64,000 nt of DNA. Source: Micromonospora coriariae (lineage in GTDB: Bacteria; Actinomycetota; Actinomycetes; Mycobacteriales; Micromonosporaceae). The stretch is taken from the NCBI RefSeq assembly GCF_900091455.1, contig NZ_LT607412.1, positions 5,890,001 to 5,954,000 of the forward strand, given 5' to 3'. Under the pieces are notes generated by a model. It did not search any database, was not told where the DNA came from, and saw only the letters and a program-made list of their open reading frames with translations. Below are positions 41,542 to 51,415 of the stretch, piece by piece; within the stretch, counting starts at the first letter, position 1; every line of letters begins with the position of its first letter. Made by a program: the position numbers and the translations under genes.

Positions 41542-44436
41542 ATGGCCAGCGATGTGGACACCGCACCGCTCGTGGGCCGGGCCGAGCTGGTGCAGACGGT
41601 TCGGTCCGCGCTGCTGGGTGACGTCGCGCACGGGCAGACCGCCGCCGTCTTCCTGACCGGTGAGAGCGGTGTGGGCAAGACGCGGTTGCTCGGCGAGATC
41701 GGCGCCCGGTTGCGCGAGCAGGGCGCGCTGGTGCTCACCGGCAGCTGCCTGGACATCGGCGACGCCTCCCCGCTGCACCCGTTGTTGCAGGCGCTCCGAC
41801 GCTTCGACGCTGACCTGTCCACCTCGCACGCGCGGACCTCCTCGGCGGTGCGCGGGCTGTTGCAGATGTTCGCCGACGAGACCGCCGGCCCGGACGGCGC
41901 GGGCGCGCTGCTGGAACGGGTCTCCCGAGGGTTGCACCTGATCGCCGAGGGCCGTCCGCTGGTGCTGATCCTGGACGACCTGCAGTGGGTCGACCGGAGC
42001 ACCCGCCAGCTGCTGCTCTACCTGCTGGCCGGGCTCGGTGACCTGCAGCTCTCGGTGCTCGCCGCGGTCCGCGCCGAGTCGCTGCAGGGCGCACACCCGT
42101 TGCGTCGGGTGCTCACCGAGCTGCGTCGACTGCGCACGGTGCGGGTGCTCGACCTGGCCCCGCTGGACCGGGCCGACACCGAGCGGCTCGCCGCCGCGGT
42201 GGTCGGCCGGGAGCTCACCGCCGACGCGGCCGAGCAGGTGTGGCAGCGCAGTGGTGGCAACCCGTTCGTCATCGAGGAGCTGGCCCGCGACGTGCGCGAC
42301 GGCCGCGACGGGCTGTCCGAGACGCTGCGGGAGATCTTCCTCGCCCGCGTGGACGCGCTGCCCCAGCACGCGCACGCGGTGGTGCACGCGGTGTCCGCCG
42401 GCGTCGAGCCGGTGGAGCACTGGCTGCTGGCCGAGGTGCTCCGGCTGCCGGAGGAGGAGCTGATCGAGGCGGCCCGCGCCGCGGTGGCGCACCGGCTGCT
42501 GGTCGGCGCCGACGACGGCTACCGGCTGCGGCACCGCCTCGTCGCCGAGGTCCTGGCGCACGAGCTGCTGCCGGCCGAGCGCTCCGGGTTGCACCGGCGC
42601 TACGCCGAGGCGCTGACCGCCGCGCCGGCCGAGCTGCACCAGGCCCGACTCGCGCACCACTGGCGGCTGGCCGGCGAGCCGGCGCGGGCGTTGCCGGCGG
42701 CGGTGGCCGCCGCGCAGGAGGCCGAGCGGCTGCACGGCTACGCCGAGGCGCACCGGCACTGGTCCGCGGCGTTGCAACTGGCCGGCGACCCCGGCACGCC
42801 GGGTGTGGACCGGGTCGAACTGCTCGGGCACGCCGCGGAGGCGGCCCACCACTGTGGGGAGCACGCCCGGGCGCTGGCCCTGCTGGAGGAGTTGGCAGTG
42901 GTGCGGGGCGGCGAGCCGAGCTGCGCGCTGCACATCCGCCGGGCCCGCTACCTGGCCGCCGCCGGGCGCTCGGCGCTGGCCGAGGAGGAGTACCAGCGGG
43001 CGTTGGACGCGGCCGACTGCTCCCCCGGTGAGCGGGCCACCGCCGCCGCGCACCTGGCCGAGCTGCTGCTGCACCTTGGCCGGTACGCCGACGCCGGCCG
43101 GCGGGCCCGGGAGGCGCTGGCGCTGGCCGCCACGGTGGAGGGCTCCACCACCGAGGTGGTGCTGGCCAGCTCGGCGCTCGGCTTCAGCGACGCCTACCTG
43201 GAGGACCCGGACGCCGGGCTGGCGGTGATGCGCCAGGCGCTCGACACCGCCGAGCGCGCCGGCCGGCCGGAGGACGTGGCCTGCGCGTACCTGCACCTGG
43301 CCGAGCTTCTGACCGGTCCGCTGAACATCCTCGAGGAGGGGGTGGTGGTGGCCCGCCGGGGCGCCGAACGGGTGGCCGAGTTGGGGCTGGGCCGCACCTG
43401 GGAGACCCGGCTGCTGGCCATCGCCACCAACGGGCTGTTCCGGGTCGGCCAGTGGGCCGAGGCGGAGAAGGTCGTCGCCGCGGCGCTCCGGCACCGCCCG
43501 TCCGGCGCGGACGCCGTCGAGCTGCTGCTGGCCCGGTGCCGGCTCTCGGTGGGCTACGGCGACATCGACGCCGCCGACCGGGACCTCGACGCGGTGGCCA
43601 CGGTGCTCGCCGGGGGCGGCGCCCGGCACGTCATTCCCCTGCTCACCCTGCGCGCCGGGCTGGCGATGTGGGAGGGCCGGCACGACGTGGCCCGGCAGGC
43701 GGTGCAGCGCGGCCTGACCGAGAGCCGCTCGGACGACGTCACCATCCTCTCGGCGCTGGTCTGGCACGGCCTGCGCGCCGAGGCGGAGGCGCACGCCAGC
43801 CGCACCGTGGCGGTCGACCCGACGGCGGTGCGCCGGCTGCGGGAGGTCGCCGAGCGGGTGGCGCGCAAGAGCGCCTCCGCGGCCCGTCCGGTGCGATCGG
43901 TGGTGGACGGCTTCCTGGCGCTCTGCGCCGCCGAGGTGAGCCGACTCGACGGCAGCGACCCGGAGCTGTGGGCCAATTCGGTCGCCGAGTGGGACCGGCG
44001 CAACCACCCCTACCCGGCGGCGTACTCCCGGCTGCGGCAGGCCGAGGCGTTGCTGGCGCGGCGCAGCCGGGTGGCCACCGCGGCCAAGCTGCTGCGCGAG
44101 GCGTACCGGGTGGCGCAGGGGTTGGGCGCGGTGCCGCTGACCTCGGAGATCCGCGAGCTGGCCGGGCGGGCCCGGGTGTCCCTGGAGGAGCACGAGGCCA
44201 CCGACCGCGCGCGGGGCGCGGCCGTGCCCGTCGACGACGAGCTGGCGGCGCTCACCGCGCGGGAGCGGGAGGTGCTCGCCCTGGTCGCCGAGGGACTGAC
44301 AAACAAGGAGATCGGGCAGCGGCTGTTCATCAGCGAGCGGACCATCGGCGTGCACGTGTCGCACATCTTCGACAAGCTCCAGGTCCGTACCCGTGTCCAG
44401 GCCACCGCCATCCAGTTGCGCGGCCGGCGCGGCTGA
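41542..44436 (+). CDS. Large LuxR-family (LAL) transcriptional regulator with ATPase domain
   Basis: This 964-residue protein has an N-terminal STAND ATPase (PLVGRAELVQTVRS, Walker A LTGESGVGKTRLLGE, Walker B PLVLILDDLQWVDRST), a long helical repeat middle of TPR type (residues 400-880), and a C-terminal LuxR helix-turn-helix LTAREREVLALVAEGLTNKE with IGQRLFISERTIGVHVSHIF. LAL regulators often switch on secondary-metabolite or sugar genes in response to a small ligand. The target here is not evident; the divergent partner is a cyclase with a similar ATPase. Confidence 0.93.
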   Translation: MASDVDTAPLVGRAELVQTVRSALLGDVAHGQTAAVFLTGESGVGKTRLLGEIGARLREQGALVLTGSCLDIGDASPLHPLLQALRRFDADLSTSHARTSSAVRGLLQMFADETAGPDGAGALLERVSRGLHLIAEGRPLVLILDDLQWVDRSTRQLLLYLLAGLGDLQLSVLAAVRAESLQGAHPLRRVLTELRRLRTVRVLDLAPLDRADTERLAAAVVGRELTADAAEQVWQRSGGNPFVIEELARDVRDGRDGLSETLREIFLARVDALPQHAHAVVHAVSAGVEPVEHWLLAEVLRLPEEELIEAARAAVAHRLLVGADDGYRLRHRLVAEVLAHELLPAERSGLHRRYAEALTAAPAELHQARLAHHWRLAGEPARALPAAVAAAQEAERLHGYAEAHRHWSAALQLAGDPGTPGVDRVELLGHAAEAAHHCGEHARALALLEELAVVRGGEPSCALHIRRARYLAAAGRSALAEEEYQRALDAADCSPGERATAAAHLAELLLHLGRYADAGRRAREALALAATVEGSTTEVVLASSALGFSDAYLEDPDAGLAVMRQALDTAERAGRPEDVACAYLHLAELLTGPLNILEEGVVVARRGAERVAELGLGRTWETRLLAIATNGLFRVGQWAEAEKVVAAALRHRPSGADAVELLLARCRLSVGYGDIDAADRDLDAVATVLAGGGARHVIPLLTLRAGLAMWEGRHDVARQAVQRGLTESRSDDVTILSALVWHGLRAEAEAHASRTVAVDPTAVRRLREVAERVARKSASAARPVRSVVDGFLALCAAEVSRLDGSDPELWANSVAEWDRRNHPYPAAYSRLRQAEALLARRSRVATAAKLLREAYRVAQGLGAVPLTSEIRELAGRARVSLEEHEATDRARGAAVPVDDELAALTAREREVLALVAEGLTNKEIGQRLFISERTIGVHVSHIFDKLQVRTRVQATAIQLRGRRG

Positions 44437-44569
44437 CCGACCGGTCGGTCAGGCGGCGCCCGTGCGCGCCGGGATACGTCGTTCTACTGATCCCGCCGTC
44501 GGTGTCGGCTGAAAGGCTGAGCACCGTCGACGGCGGCACGGGGGTGCCGCGGACCACCATGGAGGAGAG

Positions 44570-45340
44570 ATGACCGAACCGGTCTGGGGGCCCGTGCACC
44601 GGGACATCGTCGACCTGCTCGCCGACCATCCGGCGGACGTGCCGGCCGTTGTCGATCACCTCACCAAGCTCCAGGATCTGCTGGTGCGGCTGCCCCCGTT
44701 GGAGGAGAGCTGCCCGTTGGCCGACTTCAACAAGCTCTACCTGACCATCACCAGCAGCGTCCTCGACGGGCTGTACGACGACCGCTTCGTCGACCCGGTG
44801 TTCCTCTCCCGGCTGGACGTCGAGTTCGCGGCGCGGTATTTCGACGCGATGCGACTGTGGACCGACTCCAGCCCGGGCACCCCGAAGGCGTGGTCGTGCC
44901 TGTTCGAGCGGATGCGCGGGCCGGACGCCCGGCCGCTGCCGTCGGCGGCGGCCGGGGTGAACGCGCACATCAACTTCGATCTGCCGTTCGCCCTGGTCAC
45001 CACGTTCGACCACCTGGAATCGGAGCCGGTCGACGGCAGCGACCAGCACCACGACTACCTCGAGATCAACAACATCTTCGCGGACAAGATCCCCGGCCTG
45101 CGTCGGGGTTACCTGGAGCGGTGGCAGCTGCTCATCGACATGCTCAACGGCGACATCGACGACTGGTACCAGGGGGAACTGGTCGAGTACACCCGCGATG
45201 TCGCCTGGCGCAACGCGCAGAAGATCTGGCGGTGCCGGCACGATCCGGACGCCCGCGAGTGTGAGCGCACGCGGTTGGACGACAACGCCGCGGCGCTCGG
45301 CCGGCTGCTGCTCTCGCCCCTGGGGGCGTTCCTGCAGTAG
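44570..45340 (+). CDS. DUF5995 family protein
   Basis: The 256-residue protein begins with ATG 44570 after GGAGGAG. GVNAHINFDLPFALVTTFD, KIPGLRRGYLERWQLLIDM and VAWRNAQKIW are typical of DUF5995, an all-helical actinobacterial family of unknown function with conserved His and Asn that could bind a ligand or metal. It stands alone with its own ribosome site, 133 bases after the LuxR-type gene. Confidence 0.85.
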   Translation: MTEPVWGPVHRDIVDLLADHPADVPAVVDHLTKLQDLLVRLPPLEESCPLADFNKLYLTITSSVLDGLYDDRFVDPVFLSRLDVEFAARYFDAMRLWTDSSPGTPKAWSCLFERMRGPDARPLPSAAAGVNAHINFDLPFALVTTFDHLESEPVDGSDQHHDYLEINNIFADKIPGLRRGYLERWQLLIDMLNGDIDDWYQGELVEYTRDVAWRNAQKIWRCRHDPDARECERTRLDDNAAALGRLLLSPLGAFLQ

Positions 45341-45536
45341 CCGGGACGGGGGGTCCCCGCGCTCCGCCCGATGGGGGGCGGCGGAGCGCGGGGACGCGTC
45401 CCGCCCCGCCGTCGGCCGGCCCGGGGGGTGTCGGCCGGCGGTGGGGGGAGCCGGCGGGGAGGGGCCGCGTCGCCGGTGGCGCGAGATCCGACCGGACGGG
45501 GGGTGTCGCCGCGCCTGTACGGGGTACGCCCGCGCC
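45341..45536. other. Non-coding stretch after the DUF5995 gene
   Basis: This very GC-rich stretch contains several G runs of five or more. A weak stem may terminate the DUF5995 transcript. No gene or clear site was seen. Confidence 0.4.
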
Positions 45537-45650
45537 ATGACCGTCCTGGACCGGCGCCGGCCCGCCGCCCGACCCCGGCCCGCGCGGCCCGGCCCACTGC
45601 GGCCGGGTGGCCCGGTGCCGCGACCCACCGTCCGGCCCGGTGCGCCATGA
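45537..45650 (+). CDS. Arg/Pro-rich 37-residue ORF, doubtful
   Basis: A short frame from ATG 45537 encodes MTVLDRRRPAARPRPARPGP and a similar tail. Its stop overlaps the next gene's start (ATGA), which favours translation, but it has no ribosome site and the composition is what GC-rich noise would give. Confidence 0.25.
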   Translation: MTVLDRRRPAARPRPARPGPLRPGGPVPRPTVRPGAP

Positions 45651-46048
45651 CCGGCCCCGCGACCTGTTTCCCGTTCCGCTTCGACCCGGTGTTCCGGCCG
45701 GCGTTGGCGCTGCTGGGCGTCCGGCCGGCTACGGCCTGGGTCACCGTCACCGACCGGGACCTTCTGATCCGGTACGGGCCGTGGCGGTTGCACACCGACC
45801 GGGACAACGTGACAGGCGTCGAGGTGAGCGGCCCGTACCGCTGGTGGCGGGCGATCGGCCCGCACGTGTCGCTGGCCGATCGTGGCGTGAGCTTCGGCAG
45901 CAGCACCGCCGGCGGGGTCTGTCTCCGGTTCGGCGTACCGGTGCCGGCCATCGCGCCCGGGGGACGGCCCCGGCACCCGGCGGTCACCGTGACCATCACC
46001 GATCCGCCCGCCCTGGCTCGGCTGATCGCCGGCCCGGACCAGCCCTGA
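45647..46048 (+). CDS. Conserved hypothetical actinobacterial protein
   Basis: This 133-residue protein contains FPFRFDPVFRPALALLGV, TVTDRDLLIRYGPWRL and VSGPYRWWRAIGPHVSLADR, a pattern shared by small actinobacterial proteins of unknown function with a PH-like beta-barrel look. ATG 45647 may be coupled to the short upstream ORF. No function can be given. Confidence 0.75.
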   Translation: MTGPATCFPFRFDPVFRPALALLGVRPATAWVTVTDRDLLIRYGPWRLHTDRDNVTGVEVSGPYRWWRAIGPHVSLADRGVSFGSSTAGGVCLRFGVPVPAIAPGGRPRHPAVTVTITDPPALARLIAGPDQP

Positions 46049-46123
46049 GCAGGCCATCGGCCTGCCCGGTTCCGCCGGCCGCGCCGGGCGGTACCGCCTA
46101 CCGTCTGAGCAGGACCTGCGAGC

Positions 46124-48232
46124 GTGGGACGGGCGATGGCTGACGAGCACCGGGGGAAACCGCGACGCGGGAGCGGACGCCGTCATCCGGCCACCGGCCC
46201 GGACCCGGCGCTGCGTGCGGCCCGCGACCCGGCCCGTCCGCACCGGGGCGGACAGCAGGGTGTCGTGGTGCCCGAACGGGTGGCCAGCCCGGTCCGGCCG
46301 ATGCCGCCGGCCAGTCCGCTGCGCCGGTGGCTCTTTCAGCACCGGGTGCAGCCGCCCGGCCCGGAGGCGACCGAGGGGCAGAGCCGGGCGCACGCCTGGT
46401 GGCAGGTGATGTGCCTGACCGGCGTGGACTACTTCTCCACCCTGTCGTACCTGCCGGGCATCGCGGCGGTGGCGGCCGGTGCGCTCTCCCCGCTGGCGAC
46501 GCTGCTGATCGTCGTGCTCACCCTCTTCGGCATGCTCCCGATGTACCGGCGCGTCGCGCGCGAGAGCCCGCACGGGCAGGGCTCGGTGGCGATGCTCGAG
46601 CGCCTGCTGCCGTTCTGGCGGGGCAAGATCTTCGTGCTCGTGCTGCTCGGTTTCGTGGCCACCTCCTGGATCATCACGATCACCCTCTCCTCGGCCGACG
46701 CCACCGTGCACCTGCTGCAGAACCCGTACCTGCCGGACGCCCTGCACGGCCGCTTCGTCCCGGTGGTGGTCACCGTGGCGCTGCTGCTCATCCTCGGCGG
46801 GGTGTTCCTGCTCGGCTTCCGTGAGGCGGTGGTGGTGGCCATCCCGCTGGTTGCGATCTTCCTGCTGCTCAACGCGGTGATCGTGCTGGTCGCGCTGACC
46901 CGGATCGCGACCGACCCGGGCGTCCTGTCGGACTGGACCACCGCGGTGACCACGGACGGCGGCGGGCCGGGCGGCGTGCTGCTCACCGCCGCGTTGGCGT
47001 TCCCGCTGCTGGTGCTGGGGCTGTCCGGGTTCGAGACCGGGGTCAGCATGATGCCGCTGGTGGCGGCCCGGGGACCGGACCGGCAGGCCCGGCTGGCGGC
47101 GCGGATCCGCAACACCCGGCGGCTGCTCACCACCGCCGCGCTGATCATGTCGGTGTACCTGATCTCGACGACCTTCGTGACCACGGCGCTCATTCCGGCC
47201 GAGGAGTTCCGGCCGGGTGGCGCCGCGAACGGCCGCGCTCTGGCCTTCCTGGCGCACGCCTACCTGGGTGAGCTCTTCGGCACCGTCTACGACGTGAGCA
47301 GCGTGCTCATCCTCTGGTTCGCCGGCGCCTCGGCGATGGCCGGCCTGATAAACATCGTGCCCCGCTACCTGCCCTCGTACGGCATGGCCCCGGAGTGGGC
47401 GCGGGCGGTCCGGCCGGTGGTGATCGTCTACACCCTGGTCAGCGTCGTCATCACCATCGCGTTCCGGGCCGACGTCAACGCCCAGGCCGGGGCGTACGCC
47501 ACCGGCATCCTGGCGATGATGGTCTCCGGCGCGGTGGCGGTGACCATCTCCGCGGCACGCCACCACCAGCGCGCCGCCGCCGTCGGCTTCACCGTGCTGA
47601 CCCTCGTGCTGCTGTACGCGCTGCTGGAGAACGTCATCGAGCAGCCGGACGGGATCACCATCTCGGCGCTGTTCATCCTCGGCATCATCGGGGTCTCGCT
47701 GGTCTCCCGGGTCACCCGGACCACCGAGTTGCGCGCCGAGCGGATCGAGTTCGACGAGCCGGCCCGCCGGTTCATCACCGAGTCGCTGGCCCACGACGGT
47801 CAGCTGCACCTGATCGCGAACAAGCGGCAGAGCGGCTCGGTGAAGGAGTACACCGTCAAGGAACGGGCGCAGCGCGGGATGAATCCGGTGCCCGGCGCGG
47901 CCGACGTGCTGTTCCTGGAGATCGACGTGGTCGACCCGTCGGAGTTCAGTCAGGTGTTGCGGGTGCACGGGGTCGAGGTGGGTGGCTTCCGGGTGCTGCG
48001 TGCCAGCAGTCCGGCCGCGCCCAACGCGATCGCCGCCATCCTGCTGGCCCTGCGCGACGCCACCCGGGTCCGGCCGCACGCGCACTTCGAGTGGTCGGAG
48101 GGGAGCCCGATCGCGCACCTGCTGCGGTATCTGATCCTCGGCCGGGGAGACACCCCGCCGGTGGTACGGGAGATCATCCGGCGTACCGAGCCGGATCCGC
48201 TGCGCCGGCCCGGCATCCACGTCGGCGGCTGA
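46124..48232 (+). CDS. APC-superfamily amino acid/cation permease
   Basis: The 702-residue protein has a basic, Arg/Pro-rich N-terminal tail of about 85 residues, then about 12 transmembrane helices ([37 protein letters not shown]) and a soluble C-terminal domain of about 150 residues. The FETGVSMMP loop and the overall size match large APC-family permeases related to KUP-like or amino acid transporters. The substrate is not known. GTG 46124 follows AGGA by 9 bases; ATG 46136 is an alternative start. Confidence 0.85.
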   Translation: MGRAMADEHRGKPRRGSGRRHPATGPDPALRAARDPARPHRGGQQGVVVPERVASPVRPMPPASPLRRWLFQHRVQPPGPEATEGQSRAHAWWQVMCLTGVDYFSTLSYLPGIAAVAAGALSPLATLLIVVLTLFGMLPMYRRVARESPHGQGSVAMLERLLPFWRGKIFVLVLLGFVATSWIITITLSSADATVHLLQNPYLPDALHGRFVPVVVTVALLLILGGVFLLGFREAVVVAIPLVAIFLLLNAVIVLVALTRIATDPGVLSDWTTAVTTDGGGPGGVLLTAALAFPLLVLGLSGFETGVSMMPLVAARGPDRQARLAARIRNTRRLLTTAALIMSVYLISTTFVTTALIPAEEFRPGGAANGRALAFLAHAYLGELFGTVYDVSSVLILWFAGASAMAGLINIVPRYLPSYGMAPEWARAVRPVVIVYTLVSVVITIAFRADVNAQAGAYATGILAMMVSGAVAVTISAARHHQRAAAVGFTVLTLVLLYALLENVIEQPDGITISALFILGIIGVSLVSRVTRTTELRAERIEFDEPARRFITESLAHDGQLHLIANKRQSGSVKEYTVKERAQRGMNPVPGAADVLFLEIDVVDPSEFSQVLRVHGVEVGGFRVLRASSPAAPNAIAAILLALRDATRVRPHAHFEWSEGSPIAHLLRYLILGRGDTPPVVREIIRRTEPDPLRRPGIHVGG

Positions 48233-48407
48233 TCGAGGGCGCGCTGTCCGCGCCTTTTGAAGATGAATAGCAGCGTTATTCACGTTCACACCTGACTGTC
48301 CGTATTGCGGCTTTATCGTGACCTTTGGTGGTCGGCGGCACGTCGATACCCCCACGCCCGGATCGGCGTGCGGTCACGTTCACGCAGTCAGGAAGGCAGG
48401 CATCGTG
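48233..48407 (+). promoter_or_regulatory. AT-richer promoter region of the beta-helix gene
   Basis: This 175-base gap is clearly less GC-rich than its surroundings around 48255-48330 and ends with an AGGAAGG ribosome site at 48390-48396. A promoter is expected here, but no hexamer pair could be chosen with confidence. Confidence 0.4.
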
Positions 48408-49907
48408 ATGTCCACATACCGAGGAGGAGATCGCCCGGCACGACCCAGACGGCGGTCCCGATGGGTCTTAGCCGGCGGGCTCCTGGCCGGGAGCCTGGTG
48501 GTGGGGGCGGCCGGTGTGGCCGGCGTCGCCGCCGCCGCCGACCGCGACATCTCCCTCCCGGGCCTGGGCCGGCTGACCGCCGCCGCCGACGACCGGACCG
48601 CGCCGGAGGGCGACGAGGGCCGCGACAGCGCCGAGCGCGCCCGGCCGGACACCCCCGGGACCGGCAAACGGGGCGTGGTGTCGGTGCCCTGCGACGCGGC
48701 GAAGCTGGTGGCGGCGCTGGTGGCGGCCAACGCCGAGGGCGGAGCCGAGCTGCGGCTCGCGCCGAAGTGCCGGTACACCCTCACCGAGGCGTTCCACGAG
48801 ACCGACCAGTACGACGGCGGGATCCGCGACGCCCGGGAGGCGGCGGACGCCGCGGAGACCCCCGGCGACGCCGACGCGCCGCCGCACAACCCGGCCGACG
48901 ACACCGCGGGCCTGCCGGTGATCTACCAGCCCATCACCATCGACGGTGCCGGTGCCACCATCGCCCGCGACGCCCAGGCCGCAGCGTTCCGCTTCTTCAC
49001 CGTCCGCGACGGCGGCGAGCTGACCCTGCGCGACCTCGAGCTGCACAACGGCCGCTCGGCCATCGAGGGCGGCAGCGTGCACGTGGTGCACGGCGCCACC
49101 GCCGTGGTGGAACGGGTCACCGTCACCCAGAGCACGTCGCTGTCTCCCGAGGGGGGCGGCGGCGGGATCTTCAACGACGGCAACATGGTGGTCACCGACT
49201 CCACGTTCATCGGCAACAGCGCGTCCGGCGCCGCGGGCAAGGGCGGGGGCCTGCTCAACGGCGGTGTGCTGACGCTGAAGCGCTCCGAGTTCCACAGCAA
49301 CAGCGCCAACGGCTACGGCGGCGGGCTCGGCAACTACCGGGGCGCGGCCGAGGTGGAGAGCACCACCTTCGCGCAGAACAGCGCCGGCCAGGGCGGCGGC
49401 CTGGCCAGCTTCTCGGCCCGGACCAAGGTCTCCGACACGGAGCTGCTGCACAACACCGCGCAGATCGGCGGTGGCGCCGCGAACTCCGACGCGGTGCTGG
49501 TGATGCGCGGAATGACCATCCGCGGCAACACCTCCACCGTCAACGGCGGCGGCATCTCGACGGTGCAGGGCCTGCTGCCGCTCGACGACAGCGTGGTCGA
49601 CGGCAACACCACCCACGGCCTCGGCGCCGGCATCTACGCCGCCAAGTCGAACCTCCTGGTGCGCGGCAGTGACGTGACCGCCAACGAGGCGGTCGGCGCG
49701 ACGTCCAAGGGCGGCGGCATCTACGCCACCCAGGGCTCGGCGGCGATCTACACCAGCAAGGTCACCCGGAACGCGGCCACGGTGAAGCCGGGCGGCATCT
49801 TCGGTGAGCACGCCCAGGTCAAGATCGACGACGAGAGCGTTGTCGTCGAGAACGAGCCGACCAACTGCGAGGGCAGCGCGGTACCGATCGCGCACTGCTT
49901 CCGCTGA
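48408..49907 (+). CDS. Secreted right-handed beta-helix protein
   Basis: This 499-residue protein has a signal peptide (RRRSRWVLAGGLLAGSLVV to AAAAADR). From about residue 160 it has repeating 20-25 residue units with GGGIFNDGNMVVTDSTFIGN, GGGLLNGGVLTLKRSEFHSN and similar, typical of parallel beta-helix (polymorphic outer membrane-type) repeats. No sortase motif or membrane anchor is seen, so it is probably released or bound to the wall. Such folds serve as adhesins or polysaccharide enzymes; no catalytic residues could be picked out. It is followed by a strong terminator. Confidence 0.88.
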   Translation: MSTYRGGDRPARPRRRSRWVLAGGLLAGSLVVGAAGVAGVAAAADRDISLPGLGRLTAAADDRTAPEGDEGRDSAERARPDTPGTGKRGVVSVPCDAAKLVAALVAANAEGGAELRLAPKCRYTLTEAFHETDQYDGGIRDAREAADAAETPGDADAPPHNPADDTAGLPVIYQPITIDGAGATIARDAQAAAFRFFTVRDGGELTLRDLELHNGRSAIEGGSVHVVHGATAVVERVTVTQSTSLSPEGGGGGIFNDGNMVVTDSTFIGNSASGAAGKGGGLLNGGVLTLKRSEFHSNSANGYGGGLGNYRGAAEVESTTFAQNSAGQGGGLASFSARTKVSDTELLHNTAQIGGGAANSDAVLVMRGMTIRGNTSTVNGGGISTVQGLLPLDDSVVDGNTTHGLGAGIYAAKSNLLVRGSDVTANEAVGATSKGGGIYATQGSAAIYTSKVTRNAATVKPGGIFGEHAQVKIDDESVVVENEPTNCEGSAVPIAHCFR

Positions 49908-49939
49908 GCGGGACCGCGCAGCACCCCGAGCGCGGCCGG

Positions 49940-49972
49940 CCGCCCGGACGATCGCGATGATCGTCCGGGCGG
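49940..49972 (+). terminator. Terminator after the beta-helix gene
   Basis: A 14-base-pair perfect stem (49940-49953 with 49959-49972) around GCGAT begins 32 bases past the stop. It lacks a U-tract, as is common in actinobacteria. Confidence 0.75.
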
Positions 49973-50090
49973 ACGCCTCGGACGTGCAAACCAGCCTCCT
50001 AGGACACCGTACGGGGTGTGCCCCGTCCAACGCGATCGACCAGCCGGGGGATCACCGCCGAGGGACACCTCAGCGGTCCGGACAGCGAAC

Positions 50091-50117
50091 GGCCCGCGCC
50101 CTGTCGGGGCGCGGGCC
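50091..50117 (-). terminator. Terminator after the small membrane protein gene
   Basis: GGCCCGCGCCC and GGGCGCGGGCC pair perfectly (11 bases) around TGTCG, 12 bases past the minus-strand stop at 50130. Confidence 0.75.
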
Positions 50118-50129
50118 GGCGTATTCGTC

Positions 50130-50336
50130 CTACTTGGACGGCTCGGGCAACTCACAGTCGACCTTGGGGTTCGCGCCGATGTAGTTCAGGGGGCCGGCCA
50201 CGATGGTGACCAGGATCGTGCCCGCCTCAGCGCAGTTGGTGTCGTCGTTGCCGTAGTAGCCCCGCTGGCCAGCGGCGATCGCGCCGATCACCAACCAGAT
50301 CACGACGATGACTCCGAGTATCGAGGTGCCGCGCAT
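50130..50336 (-). CDS. Small single-pass membrane protein
   Basis: The 68-residue protein has one N-terminal transmembrane helix (ILGVIVVIWLVIGAIAAGQ) and a short outside part with two cysteines. Proteins of this form are widespread and uncharacterised in actinobacteria. It starts at ATG 50336 after a CAGGAGG site and has its own terminator. Confidence 0.75.
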   Translation of the reverse strand: MRGTSILGVIVVIWLVIGAIAAGQRGYYGNDDTNCAEAGTILVTIVAGPLNYIGANPKVDCELPEPSK

Positions 50337-50587
50337 CGCTGCCTCCTGAGGGAATGTGGTGGATATCGAGGTGCAGGCGTTGTACCCAATCGGGTCGACC
50401 GGCTAACTGCTGCCCGCGACGCCCGTGGGGATCGTCCGTCCGGTCGGAACCGACCGCCGTCGGTACGGCCCTGACATCGGCCACCCGCACCGGCTAGGGC
50501 GGGTCGGCTATCGGATCGACGACGGACCGGCCGTCGTGCCGGTCGCCCGACGTAGAACTGCCTCACGGCCCCCGCCGAGGAGGACTC

Positions 50588-51415
50588 ATGGACGCCCCGA
50601 CACCGCCGCTGTACCTGGACCGCCCCGAGGACGTCGCGGTCGCTGCTCGCGCGCTCGCCGGTGGCGCGGTCGTCGCGGCGGCCTTCGCCAACTTCTACGT
50701 CATCGTCACCCGTCCGGACGCGGCCACCGTACGACGGGTCAACCTGGCCAAGGGCCGCCCGATCCATCAGGTCGGCAGCATCACCACCGCGGTCGGCCGG
50801 ATCCCGGCGATGTTCGACTGGTCCCGGATCTCGCCCCGGTTGCCGGTCGGCCGGGTGCGCGCGCTGATGGACGCCCTCTACGGCGCCGGGCCGTTCGGCT
50901 TCCGTGGCCCGGCGGCGGACCGGCTGCCGGAGCACCTCACCCAGACCGACCAGGGGCTGCGCACCACACAGGTGATCGCGCCCGGCCTGACCTGCCCGTC
51001 GAACGCCTTCTTCGAGCGGGCACTCGCCGAGACCGGCTCGGACCACCTCTACATCACCTCGGCGAACCGGTCCCGGCACCTCACCGGCGCTGTCGAGGAG
51101 CCCGCGCACTGGAAGGCCGGCGGCCTCGCCGCCGATTTCGCCCACCTCGACGACCTGGTGGTGCTCGCCCACCGGGACGAGGCGGCGGCCCGTGCCGCCT
51201 ACCCGGGGTACCTCACCACGTCGGTCACCCTGCTCTCCTTCCACGCCCCCGAGGGCGAGCTGGAGGAACCGCCGGTGCTCACCGTGGACCGGCACGGCTC
51301 GCTGCACCTGGACGAGGTGCGCCGGGCCGCCGCGCCGCTCGGCCTCCAGGTGCGTCTCGGTGACGGCGCCCGGCACCGGTTGCAGGTCCGGGGGTACGCC
51401 GGGGCGCTGGTGTGA
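50588..51415 (+). CDS. Sua5/YciO/YrdC-domain protein
   Basis: This 275-residue protein has a YrdC-like domain at residues 15-205, with VNLAKGRPIHQVGSITTAVG at the nucleotide-binding face and LYITSANRSRHLTGAVEEPA, the SAN(R/x)S motif. YrdC proteins make threonylcarbamoyl-AMP for tRNA modification, but the K-x-R spacing and the rest of the sequence differ from a housekeeping copy, so another carbamoyl or adenylate chemistry is possible. It overlaps the racemase-like gene by four bases, suggesting a shared pathway. Confidence 0.82.
   Translation: MDAPTPPLYLDRPEDVAVAARALAGGAVVAAAFANFYVIVTRPDAATVRRVNLAKGRPIHQVGSITTAVGRIPAMFDWSRISPRLPVGRVRALMDALYGAGPFGFRGPAADRLPEHLTQTDQGLRTTQVIAPGLTCPSNAFFERALAETGSDHLYITSANRSRHLTGAVEEPAHWKAGGLAADFAHLDDLVVLAHRDEAAARAAYPGYLTTSVTLLSFHAPEGELEEPPVLTVDRHGSLHLDEVRRAAAPLGLQVRLGDGARHRLQVRGYAGALV

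Noticed and set aside
44330..48355. 1341-codon open frame on the minus strand
   Set aside because: It is antisense to four convincing plus-strand genes and has a repetitive Arg/Gln/Asp-rich composition typical of GC-rich shadow frames.
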